Shown in pieces: positions 1-7,515 of a stretch of 34,675 nt of DNA. Source of the DNA: a virus; the IMG/VR virus record IMGVR_UViG_3300033153_004925, positions 1-34,675 of that record, one strand, 5' to 3'. The notes beneath the pieces were generated by a model that saw nothing but the letters and a program-made list of their open reading frames with translations, searched no databases and was not told the DNA's origin. The number at the start of each line of letters is the position of its first letter. Within the stretch, counting starts at the first letter, position 1. Both the position numbers and the translations under genes were made by a program.

Positions 1-763
1 CTCGGTATCGTTGGGAATCGTTATGAAGTCGTTCAAAACGTTGCGGCGTTTGACTTCTTTGATTCTGCTGTTGGCGAAGGCACTGCTTGCATCGACACTG
101 TCGGCTCGTTTGGAGGCGGCAGGAAAGTTTTTATGTTGGCTTCGATCCCAGAGGTTGTAGAACCTTTTCCGGGCGACCCAATTCAACGCTTCCTGCTCTT
201 TACGAATAGCCATGATGGTAGTTCATGCGTTCATGTGCTTTTTACGAATGTGAGAATTATCTGTCAGAATACTCTTTCTACGGCGATTAAAACCGCTAAG
301 AGGAGTGTTTCTATACGGCATACGCAGGGGGCAGTTGGTCGCTTGAAATACGCAGGGGGCAGTTGGTCGCTTGAAACAAGCGCATCTCATCCTCGCTCAA
401 GAAGAGCAATACTGGAAGCGTCTTAAAGGCGCGTATCAGTATCTTCAACGGCGAGATGTCAATCGCGAGGACGTTGCAAAATTCGTTACTGAAATGTTCC
501 CTGGTAAGCTCGATAAAAAGTCGGGTGAAACAAAGGTTTCAACGATAACGAAGAAGCGTCGGCAAGCCGTTGTGAAAGCGTTCGAGACTGCTCCTGGTCA
601 AGATTTGGCCGGGACGAACGCCTGGGGTCTGTTTAATGGCCTAACTTACTGGCTCGATCATGAGCGCGAACTGTCCAAGGATTCAAACCTTTGGGAGAGC
701 AGTGTGCTTGGATCGGGGGATAAAATCCGTCAAAGGGGATTCGATTATCTAATCGGTCTCTGA
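1..763 (+). pseudogene. DUF932-family protein, 5'-truncated by the window and frameshifted
   Basis: Reading from base 1 in frame 1 gives a protein typical of the DUF932 family of phage and plasmid proteins, with LGIVGNRYEVVQN, GGRKVFMLA, FTNSHDGSS and the family-typical VRIICQNTLSTA followed by SIRHTQGAVGRLK. At 349 the frame meets a second perfect copy of a 28-bp unit and then runs to a stop at 426. The family-like C-terminus (QAHLILAQEEQYWKRL through DYLIGL, stop at 763) continues in frame 2 from about 377. Removing one 28-bp copy restores a single frame: RHTQGAVGRLK joins directly to QAHLILAQ. The gene is therefore intact except for the duplication. DUF932 proteins have no firmly established biochemical role. 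The start lies outside the window. The break could be a real mutation, a slippage-based on/off state, or an assembly error. Confidence 0.85.
321..376 (+). repeat. Perfect 28-bp tandem duplication inside the DUF932 gene
   Basis: The unit TACGCAGGGGGCAGTTGGTC followed by GCTTGAAA occurs at 321-348 and again at 349-376 with no mismatch. Because 28 is not a multiple of three, it shifts the reading frame by +1 and separates the two halves of the gene. The perfect identity means it is very recent, or artefactual. Confidence 0.97.
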
Positions 764-774
764 GACAGGCAGAA

Positions 775-812
775 AGCCCCTTCGGGGGCTTTTCTGTGAT
801 GTTAATTCAATT
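775..812 (+). terminator. Hairpin terminator plus GATGTTA box (cassette junction)
   Basis: AGCCCC-TTCG-GGGGCT (775-790) is a perfect 6-bp stem with a TTCG tetraloop followed by TTTT. It is followed at 798-812 by GATGTTAATTCAATT and then an AGGAGAG ribosome-binding site (RBS) for the next gene. The same hairpin, box and RBS order recurs on both strands of the window. Confidence 0.75.
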
Positions 813-828
813 AAATTAGGAGAGTAAA

Positions 829-1008
829 ATGCACGAAAACTTTTGCAAACGCTGCACACAACACGTCCAAGAGCCATACCCTGCGGGGCTTTGCCCAGAT
901 TGCTATGCGCTGATATCTTTCGGGAAAGCCTCCCGTCGAGAATGGCGAATGAACTCATTCGAGGAATGGGTTGAAGAGCAATACGCAAAGGAAAAGCTGC
1001 CCCATTAA
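829..1008 (+). CDS. Small zinc-knuckle protein (59 aa)
   Basis: The gene starts at ATG 829, eight bases after a strong AGGAGAG RBS, and encodes 59 residues beginning MHENFCKRCTQHV. Two CxxC pairs (C6/C9 and C22/C25, in FCKRC and LCPDC) are spaced as in a small treble-clef or zinc-ribbon fold. The C-terminal half is charged and probably helical (SFEEWVEEQYAKEKL). The stop codon TAA lies in the loop of the next terminator hairpin, so gene and terminator overlap. The family is not recognised. Small CxxC proteins are common among phage early genes, but the target here is unknown. The junction on either side marks it as a self-contained cassette. Confidence 0.7.
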   Translation: MHENFCKRCTQHVQEPYPAGLCPDCYALISFGKASRREWRMNSFEEWVEEQYAKEKLPH

Positions 1009-1037
1009 GGGGCTTTAAGGCGATGTTACTCAATTTA
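999..1037 (+). terminator. Hairpin terminator plus box, overlapping the upstream stop codon
   Basis: GCCCC-ATTAA-GGGGC (999-1013) is followed by TTTAAGG and the box GATGTTACTCAATTT (1022-1036). The stop TAA (1006-1008) of the upstream gene sits in the loop. A second hairpin, GCCCC-ATA-GGGGC, follows at 1041-1053 and is not present at the other junctions. Confidence 0.65.
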
Positions 1038-1065
1038 ACGGCCCCATAGGGGCAGGACAAGTCAA

Positions 1066-1293
1066 TTGAATACACGCTGCACGTTTTGCACTTTTCAATT
1101 CCCGGCTGCTGAAACAAAGCACGGGGATGACTGCCCTCATTGTGTTTTGGGGAGGTTGGAAGGCTGGGAAGAGCGGATTGTTCGTCAAGCGCAGGAACAA
1201 GAGGATGAGCTTGTTGAGAATCAAGCTCGCGCTTTCCGGCCAAACCGCGCCGATCCACGCCACTTCGACCCGATACCGTGGCACTTGCTGTAA
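1066..1293 (+). CDS. Small zinc-knuckle protein (about 75 aa)
   Basis: This open frame encodes NTRCTFCTFQFPAAETKHG, then CPHC, then a charged helical tail (GWEERIVRQAQEQEDELVE) and PIPWHLL. The two CxxC pairs (near residues 5/8 and 25/28) resemble those of the preceding 59-aa gene, so the pair may be distant paralogues. The start is uncertain: the frame opens with TTG at 1066, there is no ATG before the first CxxC, and the RBS is weak (AGGACA). The stop coincides with the start of the next hairpin. The function is unknown; a zinc-binding accessory protein is the safest description. Confidence 0.55.
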   Translation: MNTRCTFCTFQFPAAETKHGDDCPHCVLGRLEGWEERIVRQAQEQEDELVENQARAFRPNRADPRHFDPIPWHLL

Positions 1294-1330
1294 GCCCTTT
1301 AGGGGGCTTTAAGCCGATGAGATTACCTTC
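1293..1330 (+). terminator. Hairpin terminator with degenerate box
   Basis: AGCCC-TTTAGGG-GGCT with a short T run is followed by CCGATGAGATTACCTT, a degenerate form of the GATGTTAATTCAATT box. From here to 1498 I see no supported gene; frames starting at ATG 1318 and 1440 stop within 20 codons and lack an RBS. This may be the remnant of a lost cassette. Confidence 0.5.
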
Positions 1331-1498
1331 CTTAAAGTTCACTTCAATCCGAGAGTGGACACGTCTACGGTCTGTGTGAATGGGCTTATAAGCGTTGGTT
1401 GAAAGGGGCTTCGGCCTCCGAGTAAAAGATCAAACAGCTATGAGTATCGGATGCTCGCTGCTTGGCTCGTTCAAATTGCTTCCTTTGGTTCCGAGATA

Positions 1499-1551
1499 GG
1501 CTCTGCCTCTCTGGGAGAGCCAAGGGGCTTTTTAGCGATGTTAATTCAATT
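1499..1551 (+). terminator. Hairpin terminator plus GATGTTA box
   Basis: GGCTCT (1499-1504) pairs with AGAGCC (1516-1521), followed by AAGGGGCTTTTT. The box GATGTTAATTCAATT (1537-1551) then leads to the AAAGGAG RBS of the gene at 1568. The stem differs from the usual GCCCC/GGGGC, but the downstream box is identical to the one at 798. Confidence 0.65.
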
Positions 1552-1567
1552 AATAAAGGAGATTGAA

Positions 1568-1762
1568 ATGGACAGAGAGAAGTGTGAGATGATCCTTGAG
1601 AGGGTTGTCTTCGGCGTCAGCAATGGCTGGGAACCAGAGAATCTGGAGAAGTTCCTCTTTGGTCTTGAAGACCTTTGGGAGCAGAGCGGTCGAAGTCAAA
1701 GAGCAGGGGAGTTAAAGACTCTTGTTTTTCAGCACTTCTATCCAGGTCTGAAAGCCTACTAG
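1568..1762 (+). CDS. Small hypothetical protein (64 aa)
   Basis: The gene starts at ATG 1568 with an AAAGGAG RBS; a longer in-frame opening from 1451 lies mostly inside the upstream terminator and is not used. The 64-residue product (MDREKCEMILERVVFG...FQHFYPGLKAY) is predicted helical and amphipathic, with no zinc pattern or membrane segment. Its TAG stop lies in the loop of the next terminator. I do not recognise the family. Its position in a run of hairpin-separated small genes suggests an early accessory protein. Confidence 0.65.
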   Translation: MDREKCEMILERVVFGVSNGWEPENLEKFLFGLEDLWEQSGRSQRAGELKTLVFQHFYPGLKAY

Positions 1763-1790
1763 GGGGCTTTTTAGCGATGTTAATTCAATT
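1751..1790 (+). terminator. Hairpin terminator plus GATGTTA box
   Basis: AAAGCC (1751-1756) pairs with GGCTTT (1765-1770), with the upstream gene's TAG stop in the loop, then TT and the box GATGTTAATTCAATT (1776-1790). The CAATT part is reiterated up to 1805 (CAATTTAATTCAATT) before the RBS. Confidence 0.65.
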
Positions 1791-1817
1791 CAATTTAATT
1801 CAATTAGGAGACTAATT

Positions 1818-2165
1818 ATGGGTTTAGATCAATTTGGTTTTATTGACGGCGACGAGGTTTGTTCGTGGCGAAAGCACGGACGGCTTCAAGGTTGGATGTG
1901 CGCTCTGGCGAAAGCTAAAGGGCTGATTGAGTCCGACGAGGACTTTAATTGTGTGAGTCTGGAGCTTGACGAAAAGGATCTGACGGCTCTTGAAACGGCT
2001 GTTCACGAGTCGAAGTTGCCTCGGACGAGCGGATTCTTTTTTGGGGCCGACAGTTACGACAAGGATAAGTTTCGGCGGCTTTTTGCCACGGATATCCTTT
2101 TTATTGATCAGGCGAAAGCTGCGCTGGCACGAGGCGGGAAAGTTGAGTATTCGTGTTGGTTTTGA
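1818..2165 (+). CDS. Conserved phage hypothetical protein (115 aa)
   Basis: The gene starts at ATG 1818 after an AGGAG RBS. The protein begins MGLDQFGFIDGDE and contains WRKHGRLQGWMCALA, DFNCVSLELDEKDL, LPRTSGFFFG and a C-terminal VEYSCWF. This combination (MGLD start, W-R-K, L-Q-G-W-M, G-F-F-F-G and an aromatic-rich end) matches a widespread family of small phage proteins of unknown function that are sometimes mis-annotated as phosphoglycerate kinase. There is no membrane segment. It is the last small gene before the head operon and is closed by a strong terminator. The family assignment is from memory of the motif pattern. Confidence 0.75.
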   Translation: MGLDQFGFIDGDEVCSWRKHGRLQGWMCALAKAKGLIESDEDFNCVSLELDEKDLTALETAVHESKLPRTSGFFFGADSYDKDKFRRLFATDILFIDQAKAALARGGKVEYSCWF

Positions 2166-2170
2166 AAACT

Positions 2171-2190
2171 GCCCCTTCGGGGGCTTATTT
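2171..2190 (+). terminator. Rho-independent terminator before the head operon
   Basis: GCCCC-TTCG-GGGGC (2171-2184) is followed by TTATTTT. Unlike the upstream junctions it has no GATGTTA box. It separates the small-gene cassettes from the portal gene, so the head genes probably have their own promoter in 2190-2250, where GTGTTATTATG (2233-2243) resembles an extended -10. Confidence 0.7.
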
Positions 2191-2259
2191 TCGTTTTGAT
2201 TTTTTGGCGGAAGAGCCATTGGTGAGTGTAACGTGTTATTATGAGCAAGAGGAGGCCAA

Positions 2260-5211
2260 ATGGCAATTACGGATCGGATCTTAAACGGGCTTCGCTCGGT
2301 CTTCGGGCGCGAGCGGGACGAGAGGCAAGCGGCGGTATCACCATCGTCGGAGATACAACCGTTGGCGACACCGTCATCTTATTCTTCTTACGACGGGGGT
2401 GAGTATGGTGGCTTGCTGGCAGTATCTCAGAATTTGCTTGCGCGATATGCTGATTATGAGTGCATAACAGGGGATACTCAGGTTATGACGCTTGAAGGTT
2501 CTCGTTCCATCGAGTCTCTGGCGCAGGCTTGTGAGATTGACCCTGGTTATCGCTTCCCTGTCTATACTTGGGATCATACTGAAAAACGTATAACAGTAGG
2601 TCTTGGCGAAGCTGCCCGCTTTATAAAAGTTGCCGAAGTTTACCTCGTGCGATTGGACGACGGCCAGTCTTTTCGCGCAACAGGCAATCACCAATGGATG
2701 CTTCGTAATGGCGAATATGTGGACACGACGGCGCTGTCGCCAGGTACTTCGTTGATGCCTTTATACCTATCTAAATGTAGTCATAAATATGTTCAGTATA
2801 GAGAGAATGATGACTATCATAAAGGCGGTTTAACTCGGAAAGATAAGCAGCGTACAAGACCTGTTTCCCGTATGGTGGCAGAGTGGAAATTAGGGTGTAG
2901 AATTGCGCCTAAGACTTGGGTTACATTTATTGACGGTGATAGATCTAATTGCAACCCTGACAACCTTGAAATAACTACCGACAAGCAACCCGCCCGTAGT
3001 AAAAGCTGGGAGCCTTGGGTTAAAGCCATCATAAACGCCAAAGCTTTTATTAAAGAAAATAATAGGTTAGATAATAAAAATAGGCTTAATCATAAGGTTG
3101 TGTCAGTAGAAAAGGTAGGCAAGGAACCCGTATTTTGCCTAGAGGTGCCGGGAACGCATAACTACGCGGTCGGTAACGAGACTGGCGGTGTTTTCACGCA
3201 TAACTCGATGGATGACTACCCTGAGATTAATTGCTTTGCCGAAGGGTCTCTCGTTACTATCGTTAGAGATTCCATAATGACCGCCGTGCCTATAGAAAAT
3301 ATAGTTTCTGAGGGCATGGCTTTCACCACCATTGGCTATAACCGAAAAAGTCAAACGTTAGTTAGGGCGCAAGCGATAGACCCTCGACTATCAGGGAGAG
3401 ACGCAGAAGTTCTGGCACTAAAGTTATCAAATGGGCGCACTCTTCGAGTTACTCCAGATCATAAGATTTTAGTCTACGGAAAAGGTTACGTTGAGGTTAA
3501 AGACCTAGTAAAAGGTGCTTGTCTAGTAGGAATGAGCGCGGGTTATGATCCTCTAAAAACTTCAGCCTTTATCTCTCCAAATAGCGGTAAGGTTGTATTA
3601 CTAGAAGACCCAATACCTGATGGTAAATGTATGGTCTTCGACGTGACGACCAATACTCATAATTTGACTGTTGAGGGTGTAATCTGTCACAATTCGGCAA
3701 ACCATTACTTCGCTTCCGATTCGACTCAGCCAAATGCGGATACTGGAAGGGTTGTATGGGTAGAATCGAAGGACGAGGCGATAAAGGATGCTTCAGATAC
3801 GTTACTAAAACGACGCCTTCGTTTAGATGACGAAATGTTTTCGATGGCCTATACCCTCGTAAAGTATGGAAACGATTTTGAAGAAGTGCTGGTTACAGAT
3901 AATGGTGTGGTTGGGTTAAATTACCTTCCACCCGCTACTATGCGCCGAGTTGAGTTAGCGAACGGGTCTTTAGCTGGGTTCCTTCAGGATGTTACAGGCC
4001 AATTTTCAGACGATATGCCGACTCTTAGACAGAAACTAGCTCAACCGCAAACGATGCCCGATACGACAGCGTTATTTGAGGATTGGCAGGTTGTCCACAC
4101 GAGGCTTAGGACTCGCCATAGACGATCACCATACGGTTATGGGGTTGCTGATGGGGCTAGGTGGATCTGGAAGCGGTTGATTCTTCTTGAGGACGCGATG
4201 TTGATGTATAAGTTGACTCGCGCCCCGGCTAGATTTGCATTCTATATAGATGTGACAGATATACCAGCATCTAGGGTTGAGTCGTTCCTCCAACGCGCCA
4301 AACGAGACTTGAAGAAGAAGAAGTATATAGACCCCAATACGGGTCGCCTCAACATGCGCTACAACCCTCTTGCAAGCGATGAAGACTTCTTTCTTCCGGT
4401 GCGCGACGGTAAAGAGCTTGCGCGAGTTGATATCCTTTCCGGCCCCGATTATCAGGCTATCGATGACGTAAATTATTTCCAGCGGAAACTACATGGTGTA
4501 TTGAAGGTACCTAAATCCTGGCTCGGACAAGAGGAGGCAATACCCTCTCGTGCAATCCTCTCGAATGAGGATGTTAGGTCGGCACGAGTAACCCTTGGTA
4601 TTCAAAATGTCATGCGCCACGGTATTGAAAGGATTGTGAGAATAGATATGGCTGCTAGGGGGGTCTCAAACCCATGGCAACCAGAATTTGATGTCGTTAT
4701 GACTATGCCCTCTGGTATATGGTCTTTAGCTCATATGGAACTAAAAAACGCACTCGCTGACTACGCTTCAAGAATAGAGCCGTGGGTATCAAAGGATTTT
4801 ATTCGTAAGGATCTTCTTAAACTTTCTGATACTCAAATCGGGGTTATTGATAAACAAAAAGAACGCGAGAAAGAAATCGAAATGCAAGCCCAGGGCGGTG
4901 GTGGTGGCGGCTTCGGTGCCGACATCGAAATTCGTGGAAATGCTTTGACTGAGGAACAGGTCAATAGTTTAAGTAAACCTGAGTTGAGTAAGGTTAAAGG
5001 GGAGATTAAGAGGTTAGAGGATCGGCTAGATAGAAGGTCTCGTGGGATGGAGGATCGTATTATGGAGCGTTTTGATCAGGCGTTGCAAAAAGATCCTGAA
5101 TTTGCCAAGAGGCACCATGATCGATTGGCATTCTTTTCTTTACTGAACAATTCAATGAAGACAAACGGCACATCCCCTCCCGTGTCGAATTCGATACCCA
5201 TAAAAGGGTAG
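2260..5211 (+). CDS. Portal protein (T4 gp20-like) interrupted by two inteins
   Basis: The portal ring forms the head vertex through which DNA is packaged and to which the neck binds. The start is ATG 2260 with a GAGGAGG RBS. The 983-aa precursor has extein 1 (residues 1-67), intein 1 (68-315), a nine-residue extein (316-324), intein 2 (325-478) and extein 3 (479-983). Splicing would give a 581-aa portal, close to the usual size of this family. Joined exteins read RYADYE-SMDDYPEIN-SANHYFASD, the conserved tyrosine-rich portal segment. Further support is the region from VVWVES through LLKRRLRLD, the TRAPARFAFYIDV segment, the NYFQRKLHGVLKVPKSWLGQEE segment split over 4468-4536, and position directly before core, protease and capsid genes. 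The C-terminal region is glycine-rich then coiled-coil. The portal call is strong; the exact subfamily is inferred. Confidence 0.92.
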   Translation: MAITDRILNGLRSVFGRERDERQAAVSPSSEIQPLATPSSYSSYDGGEYGGLLAVSQNLLARYADYECITGDTQVMTLEGSRSIESLAQACEIDPGYRFPVYTWDHTEKRITVGLGEAARFIKVAEVYLVRLDDGQSFRATGNHQWMLRNGEYVDTTALSPGTSLMPLYLSKCSHKYVQYRENDDYHKGGLTRKDKQRTRPVSRMVAEWKLGCRIAPKTWVTFIDGDRSNCNPDNLEITTDKQPARSKSWEPWVKAIINAKAFIKENNRLDNKNRLNHKVVSVEKVGKEPVFCLEVPGTHNYAVGNETGGVFTHNSMDDYPEINCFAEGSLVTIVRDSIMTAVPIENIVSEGMAFTTIGYNRKSQTLVRAQAIDPRLSGRDAEVLALKLSNGRTLRVTPDHKILVYGKGYVEVKDLVKGACLVGMSAGYDPLKTSAFISPNSGKVVLLEDPIPDGKCMVFDVTTNTHNLTVEGVICHNSANHYFASDSTQPNADTGRVVWVESKDEAIKDASDTLLKRRLRLDDEMFSMAYTLVKYGNDFEEVLVTDNGVVGLNYLPPATMRRVELANGSLAGFLQDVTGQFSDDMPTLRQKLAQPQTMPDTTALFEDWQVVHTRLRTRHRRSPYGYGVADGARWIWKRLILLEDAMLMYKLTRAPARFAFYIDVTDIPASRVESFLQRAKRDLKKKKYIDPNTGRLNMRYNPLASDEDFFLPVRDGKELARVDILSGPDYQAIDDVNYFQRKLHGVLKVPKSWLGQEEAIPSRAILSNEDVRSARVTLGIQNVMRHGIERIVRIDMAARGVSNPWQPEFDVVMTMPSGIWSLAHMELKNALADYASRIEPWVSKDFIRKDLLKLSDTQIGVIDKQKEREKEIEMQAQGGGGGGFGADIEIRGNALTEEQVNSLSKPELSKVKGEIKRLEDRLDRRSRGMEDRIMERFDQALQKDPEFAKRHHDRLAFFSLLNNSMKTNGTSPPVSNSIPIKG
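2461..3204 (+). other. Intein 1 of the portal (248 aa) with a decayed HNH-type domain
   Basis: The intein begins with Cys68 (CITGDTQVMT) and ends with THN315 before Ser316, the hallmarks of a class 1 self-splicing intein. The splicing block B motif is TGNHQW, with the TxxH pattern, and blocks F/G read VFCLEVPGTHNYAVGN...VFTHN. Between them (roughly precursor residues 190-250) is a homing-endonuclease-like segment of the HNH_3 type: RMVAEWKLG then WVTFIDGDRSNCNPDNLEI. In that family the block before IDGD normally carries histidines (V-H-H-I-D-G-D); here it is V-T-F-I-D-G-D, so the catalytic histidine seems lost. The splicing parts look intact; homing is probably dead. Confidence 0.9.
3232..3693 (+). 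other. Intein 2 of the portal (154 aa mini-intein)
   Basis: It begins with Cys325 (CFAEGSLVTIV) and ends ICHN478 before Ser479. Block B is RVTPDHKIL (TxxH) and the C-terminal blocks are CMVFDVTTNTHNLTVEG and VICHN. At 154 residues it is near the minimum for a splicing-only mini-intein, with no room for an endonuclease. Its sequence differs clearly from intein 1, so it is not a duplication of its neighbour. It must splice only nine residues away from intein 1. Confidence 0.93.
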
Positions 5212-5271
5212 ATATAGCACTCTTTTAATAAACCTATAGACTTTTAGTACAAGTTTTGCCAAGCTTTTATT

Positions 5272-6150
5272 ATGACTGTGAAACAAACTGATACCTCTGT
5301 AGCAGAACACCTCCGAGCGATTCGTGGAGCAGACGACGTTATATCCCGTCTCCAAGAAAATTCCATCGCTGGAAAATCCGACCGAATAGCGAAAGCATTA
5401 GGCGCAGAACCTCGTTTTGCAAACGCAAAACTTAATGGTGTCTACGGGAAGATAACCCTGGCGCTCGCGACCAATGAGCGCGGAGAGACGTTTCAAGTTA
5501 AAGTTCAAGAAGATAATGAGAACATCGTCTTAGGTAAGGTTTCTGTCTGCGGAATGTCAGTACCGGCGCAAGATGTCGCCGAAGAAATTCTAAAGACAGC
5601 CTCGTATGCAGCGGAAGCGATACTTAATGAGGATGACGAAAAAACGCCGGAACTATTATCAGTAATAGCTCGCTCTCTTGATACTGGTGGTGACCTTAGA
5701 CGCAGGGTAGAGCTAGAGCTTGATTTACAGACCGTAAAAAGTGGGCGATGGTATGACTCGGTAGTCGCCGAGAACTATCAAGGCGAAGAGCCAGACTTGC
5801 CAAGTGTTGAGATTGACGAGAGCGGCGGTCATGATCCAATGACGCTTGTGAAAGCGTCTATTAGTGTTTTGGAAGATCGGTTGCGCTCTGAGTTGGCAAA
5901 AGCTGGCGAGGCGTTCACCGAGGCCAAAAACAATGATAAAGTTATCGAAAAAACAGTTTTGGACGCGGCGGCTTCGGTTGTCGAGGATATGAAGAGAGCT
6001 ATTAGTTCTTTAAGTAGTGTTGACAAGACTAACGAGCAGGAAATGGGTAAGGTTTATGACAGTGTCGCAAACCAAGCCCCGCGCCTGATTAAAGGTACGC
6101 GGTTCGTTGTTCAACTTGTCCAGTCCCAAGAAGGAGGACTTGAACGATGA
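5272..6150 (+). CDS. Putative prohead core or head-assembly protein (292 aa)
   Basis: The start is ATG 5272, with no convincing RBS, so translation may depend on an alternative start or on local structure. The protein is soluble, mildly acidic and rich in helix (SVLEDRLRSELAKAGEAFTEA, then EDMKRAISSLSSVDKTNEQ), with no membrane segment. I do not recognise its family. In T4-type phages the space between portal and protease is occupied by small core proteins (gp67, gp68), so a role in the prohead core is inferred from synteny only. It overlaps the next gene by ATGA and probably couples translation with it; the AAGGAGG RBS of the next gene lies inside its last codons. Confidence 0.7.
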   Translation: MTVKQTDTSVAEHLRAIRGADDVISRLQENSIAGKSDRIAKALGAEPRFANAKLNGVYGKITLALATNERGETFQVKVQEDNENIVLGKVSVCGMSVPAQDVAEEILKTASYAAEAILNEDDEKTPELLSVIARSLDTGGDLRRRVELELDLQTVKSGRWYDSVVAENYQGEEPDLPSVEIDESGGHDPMTLVKASISVLEDRLRSELAKAGEAFTEAKNNDKVIEKTVLDAAASVVEDMKRAISSLSSVDKTNEQEMGKVYDSVANQAPRLIKGTRFVVQLVQSQEGGLER

Positions 6151-7475
6151 TACGGATTCCATACGGCACCACTCAACTAACAACATTAGCCGAAGATATG
6201 GCTCTACTCCGCAAAACAGTTGGTTACAAACCGCTGCGCGAAGAAAAAGAGTTGCTCGGCGAGCAGAACGAAGAAACACTTTCAGAAGAATCTCAGTACG
6301 AGATTGAAGAAGACGAAGATGTTGATTCTTTCTATTCTGACGGGGATCTTGGTGAGGACGAAGACGAGGATATTTCCGCTGTCTTTGACGAAGACGAGTA
6401 CTACCAGGAAGACGATGAGCTTGACGAAGACGAAGAGATTGACGAAGACTATGAGCTAACAGAAGAACAAGCTCAGGAATACTCGGATCTTCTCGAAGCT
6501 TTTGCAGAGCTTGATGAAGAAGAGATTGATGGGCTTACACAAGAAGCTCTTGACATGGTTATGGAAGCAGCCAACGCTCTTGGTTTGATTACTGAGCGCC
6601 GTACGGCAGGGAAAGCACCAAAAAAGGGTGATGAGGATGCATTTAAGGCCAAGGGTAAGAATACCCATGGCAGAATGCGAAGAAAGACCCCTCTAGGCGT
6701 TCCCTTTAGTCCTCAAGGGAAACTTCTCACGCATCTTTGGAAAAGCTTTAATAAGCCCAAAGACATGACGCACCGCATGGTGGGGAAGATGGGTGGCAAA
6801 GGCTCGGAGAACGCGACAAAGCCTCAAAAACAGACATTAGCTCTCCGCGCTATTAGTAGGATGGCTGGTGAAGGGTATACAGCACGAGGTATGCTTGCCA
6901 AGTATGGAAAATTGGCACTGGAAAAGGTCGAGGAATTGAGAGAGTTGCCTTCGTCTGAGCGGCCTGGTAAAGCGCGATCTTGGCTCAGTTCTAGGGGCGG
7001 GAAGATGACAGGCGATAGACTTAGGATACGTGGTGCAAGAACAGATCGCCGGGAATCTACTGATGATCTTCATAATCTGATTGAGGAGTTTCGTTCGATA
7101 GTGACGGAGCCGCTTGCAGAGAATTATGAGGAAGAAGAAGCGCAGTTTGATTATGACGCTTGTGAGGCGATCATAGAGGGTTTCCAGAATATCGGCGCTT
7201 CGGCTGAAGAGATGTCAGGTCGTATTAGTGATCATATGCGTTCTTCAATCGACGAAGATGAAGATCCACGGGACGATCCAAGATTTGAGATTGGGTCGTA
7301 CTTTGAGGGAATTGCGCGAGACGCCGGAGCTTGTCTTGACAAGATTATAAGTTACGACGAAGACGGCGATCCTTATTTTAATGAAGGTGTTGATCCAGAC
7401 ACCGCTCTTGAAGACCTTCAAACAATCACCAGTGATTTCGAGAGAGGGATCACGACTATGGAAGAGTTAGAGTGA
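6147..7475 (+). CDS. Acidic/basic bipartite core-type protein (442 aa)
   Basis: The start is ATG 6147, overlapping the previous stop and preceded by AAGGAGG. Residues about 30-115 are extremely acidic, dominated by D and E (for example EEDEDVDSFYSDGDLGEDED). Residues about 145-290 are basic and glycine-rich (TAGKAPKKGDEDAFKAKGK, then KTPLGVPFSPQGKLLTHLW, MVGKMGGKGSENATKPQK), and the C-terminus is acidic again. Several [LI]-x-E motifs (LAE near residue 16, LLE, ITE, IIE) could be prohead protease sites. A strongly charged protein between portal and protease fits a prohead core component that is later cleaved and expelled, but this is inference. The family is not recognised. Confidence 0.75.
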   Translation: MIRIPYGTTQLTTLAEDMALLRKTVGYKPLREEKELLGEQNEETLSEESQYEIEEDEDVDSFYSDGDLGEDEDEDISAVFDEDEYYQEDDELDEDEEIDEDYELTEEQAQEYSDLLEAFAELDEEEIDGLTQEALDMVMEAANALGLITERRTAGKAPKKGDEDAFKAKGKNTHGRMRRKTPLGVPFSPQGKLLTHLWKSFNKPKDMTHRMVGKMGGKGSENATKPQKQTLALRAISRMAGEGYTARGMLAKYGKLALEKVEELRELPSSERPGKARSWLSSRGGKMTGDRLRIRGARTDRRESTDDLHNLIEEFRSIVTEPLAENYEEEEAQFDYDACEAIIEGFQNIGASAEEMSGRISDHMRSSIDEDEDPRDDPRFEIGSYFEGIARDAGACLDKIISYDEDGDPYFNEGVDPDTALEDLQTITSDFERGITTMEELE

Positions 7476-7515
7476 TATCTAGCTTTTCTTTGGTGCTATA
7501 AAGATTGGAGAACGA

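Noticed and set aside
749-1342. Long open frame on the minus strand (197 aa)
   Set aside because: It runs antisense through three hairpin junctions and two plus-strand genes with good RBSs; its composition is that of a shadow frame.
1331-1498. A further small gene in the gap
   Set aside because: Candidate ATGs at 1318 and 1440 reach stops within 20 codons and have no RBS.
1785-1806. CAATT reiteration as an origin iteron array
   Set aside because: Only a few imperfect short copies, and the same box occurs singly at every other junction.
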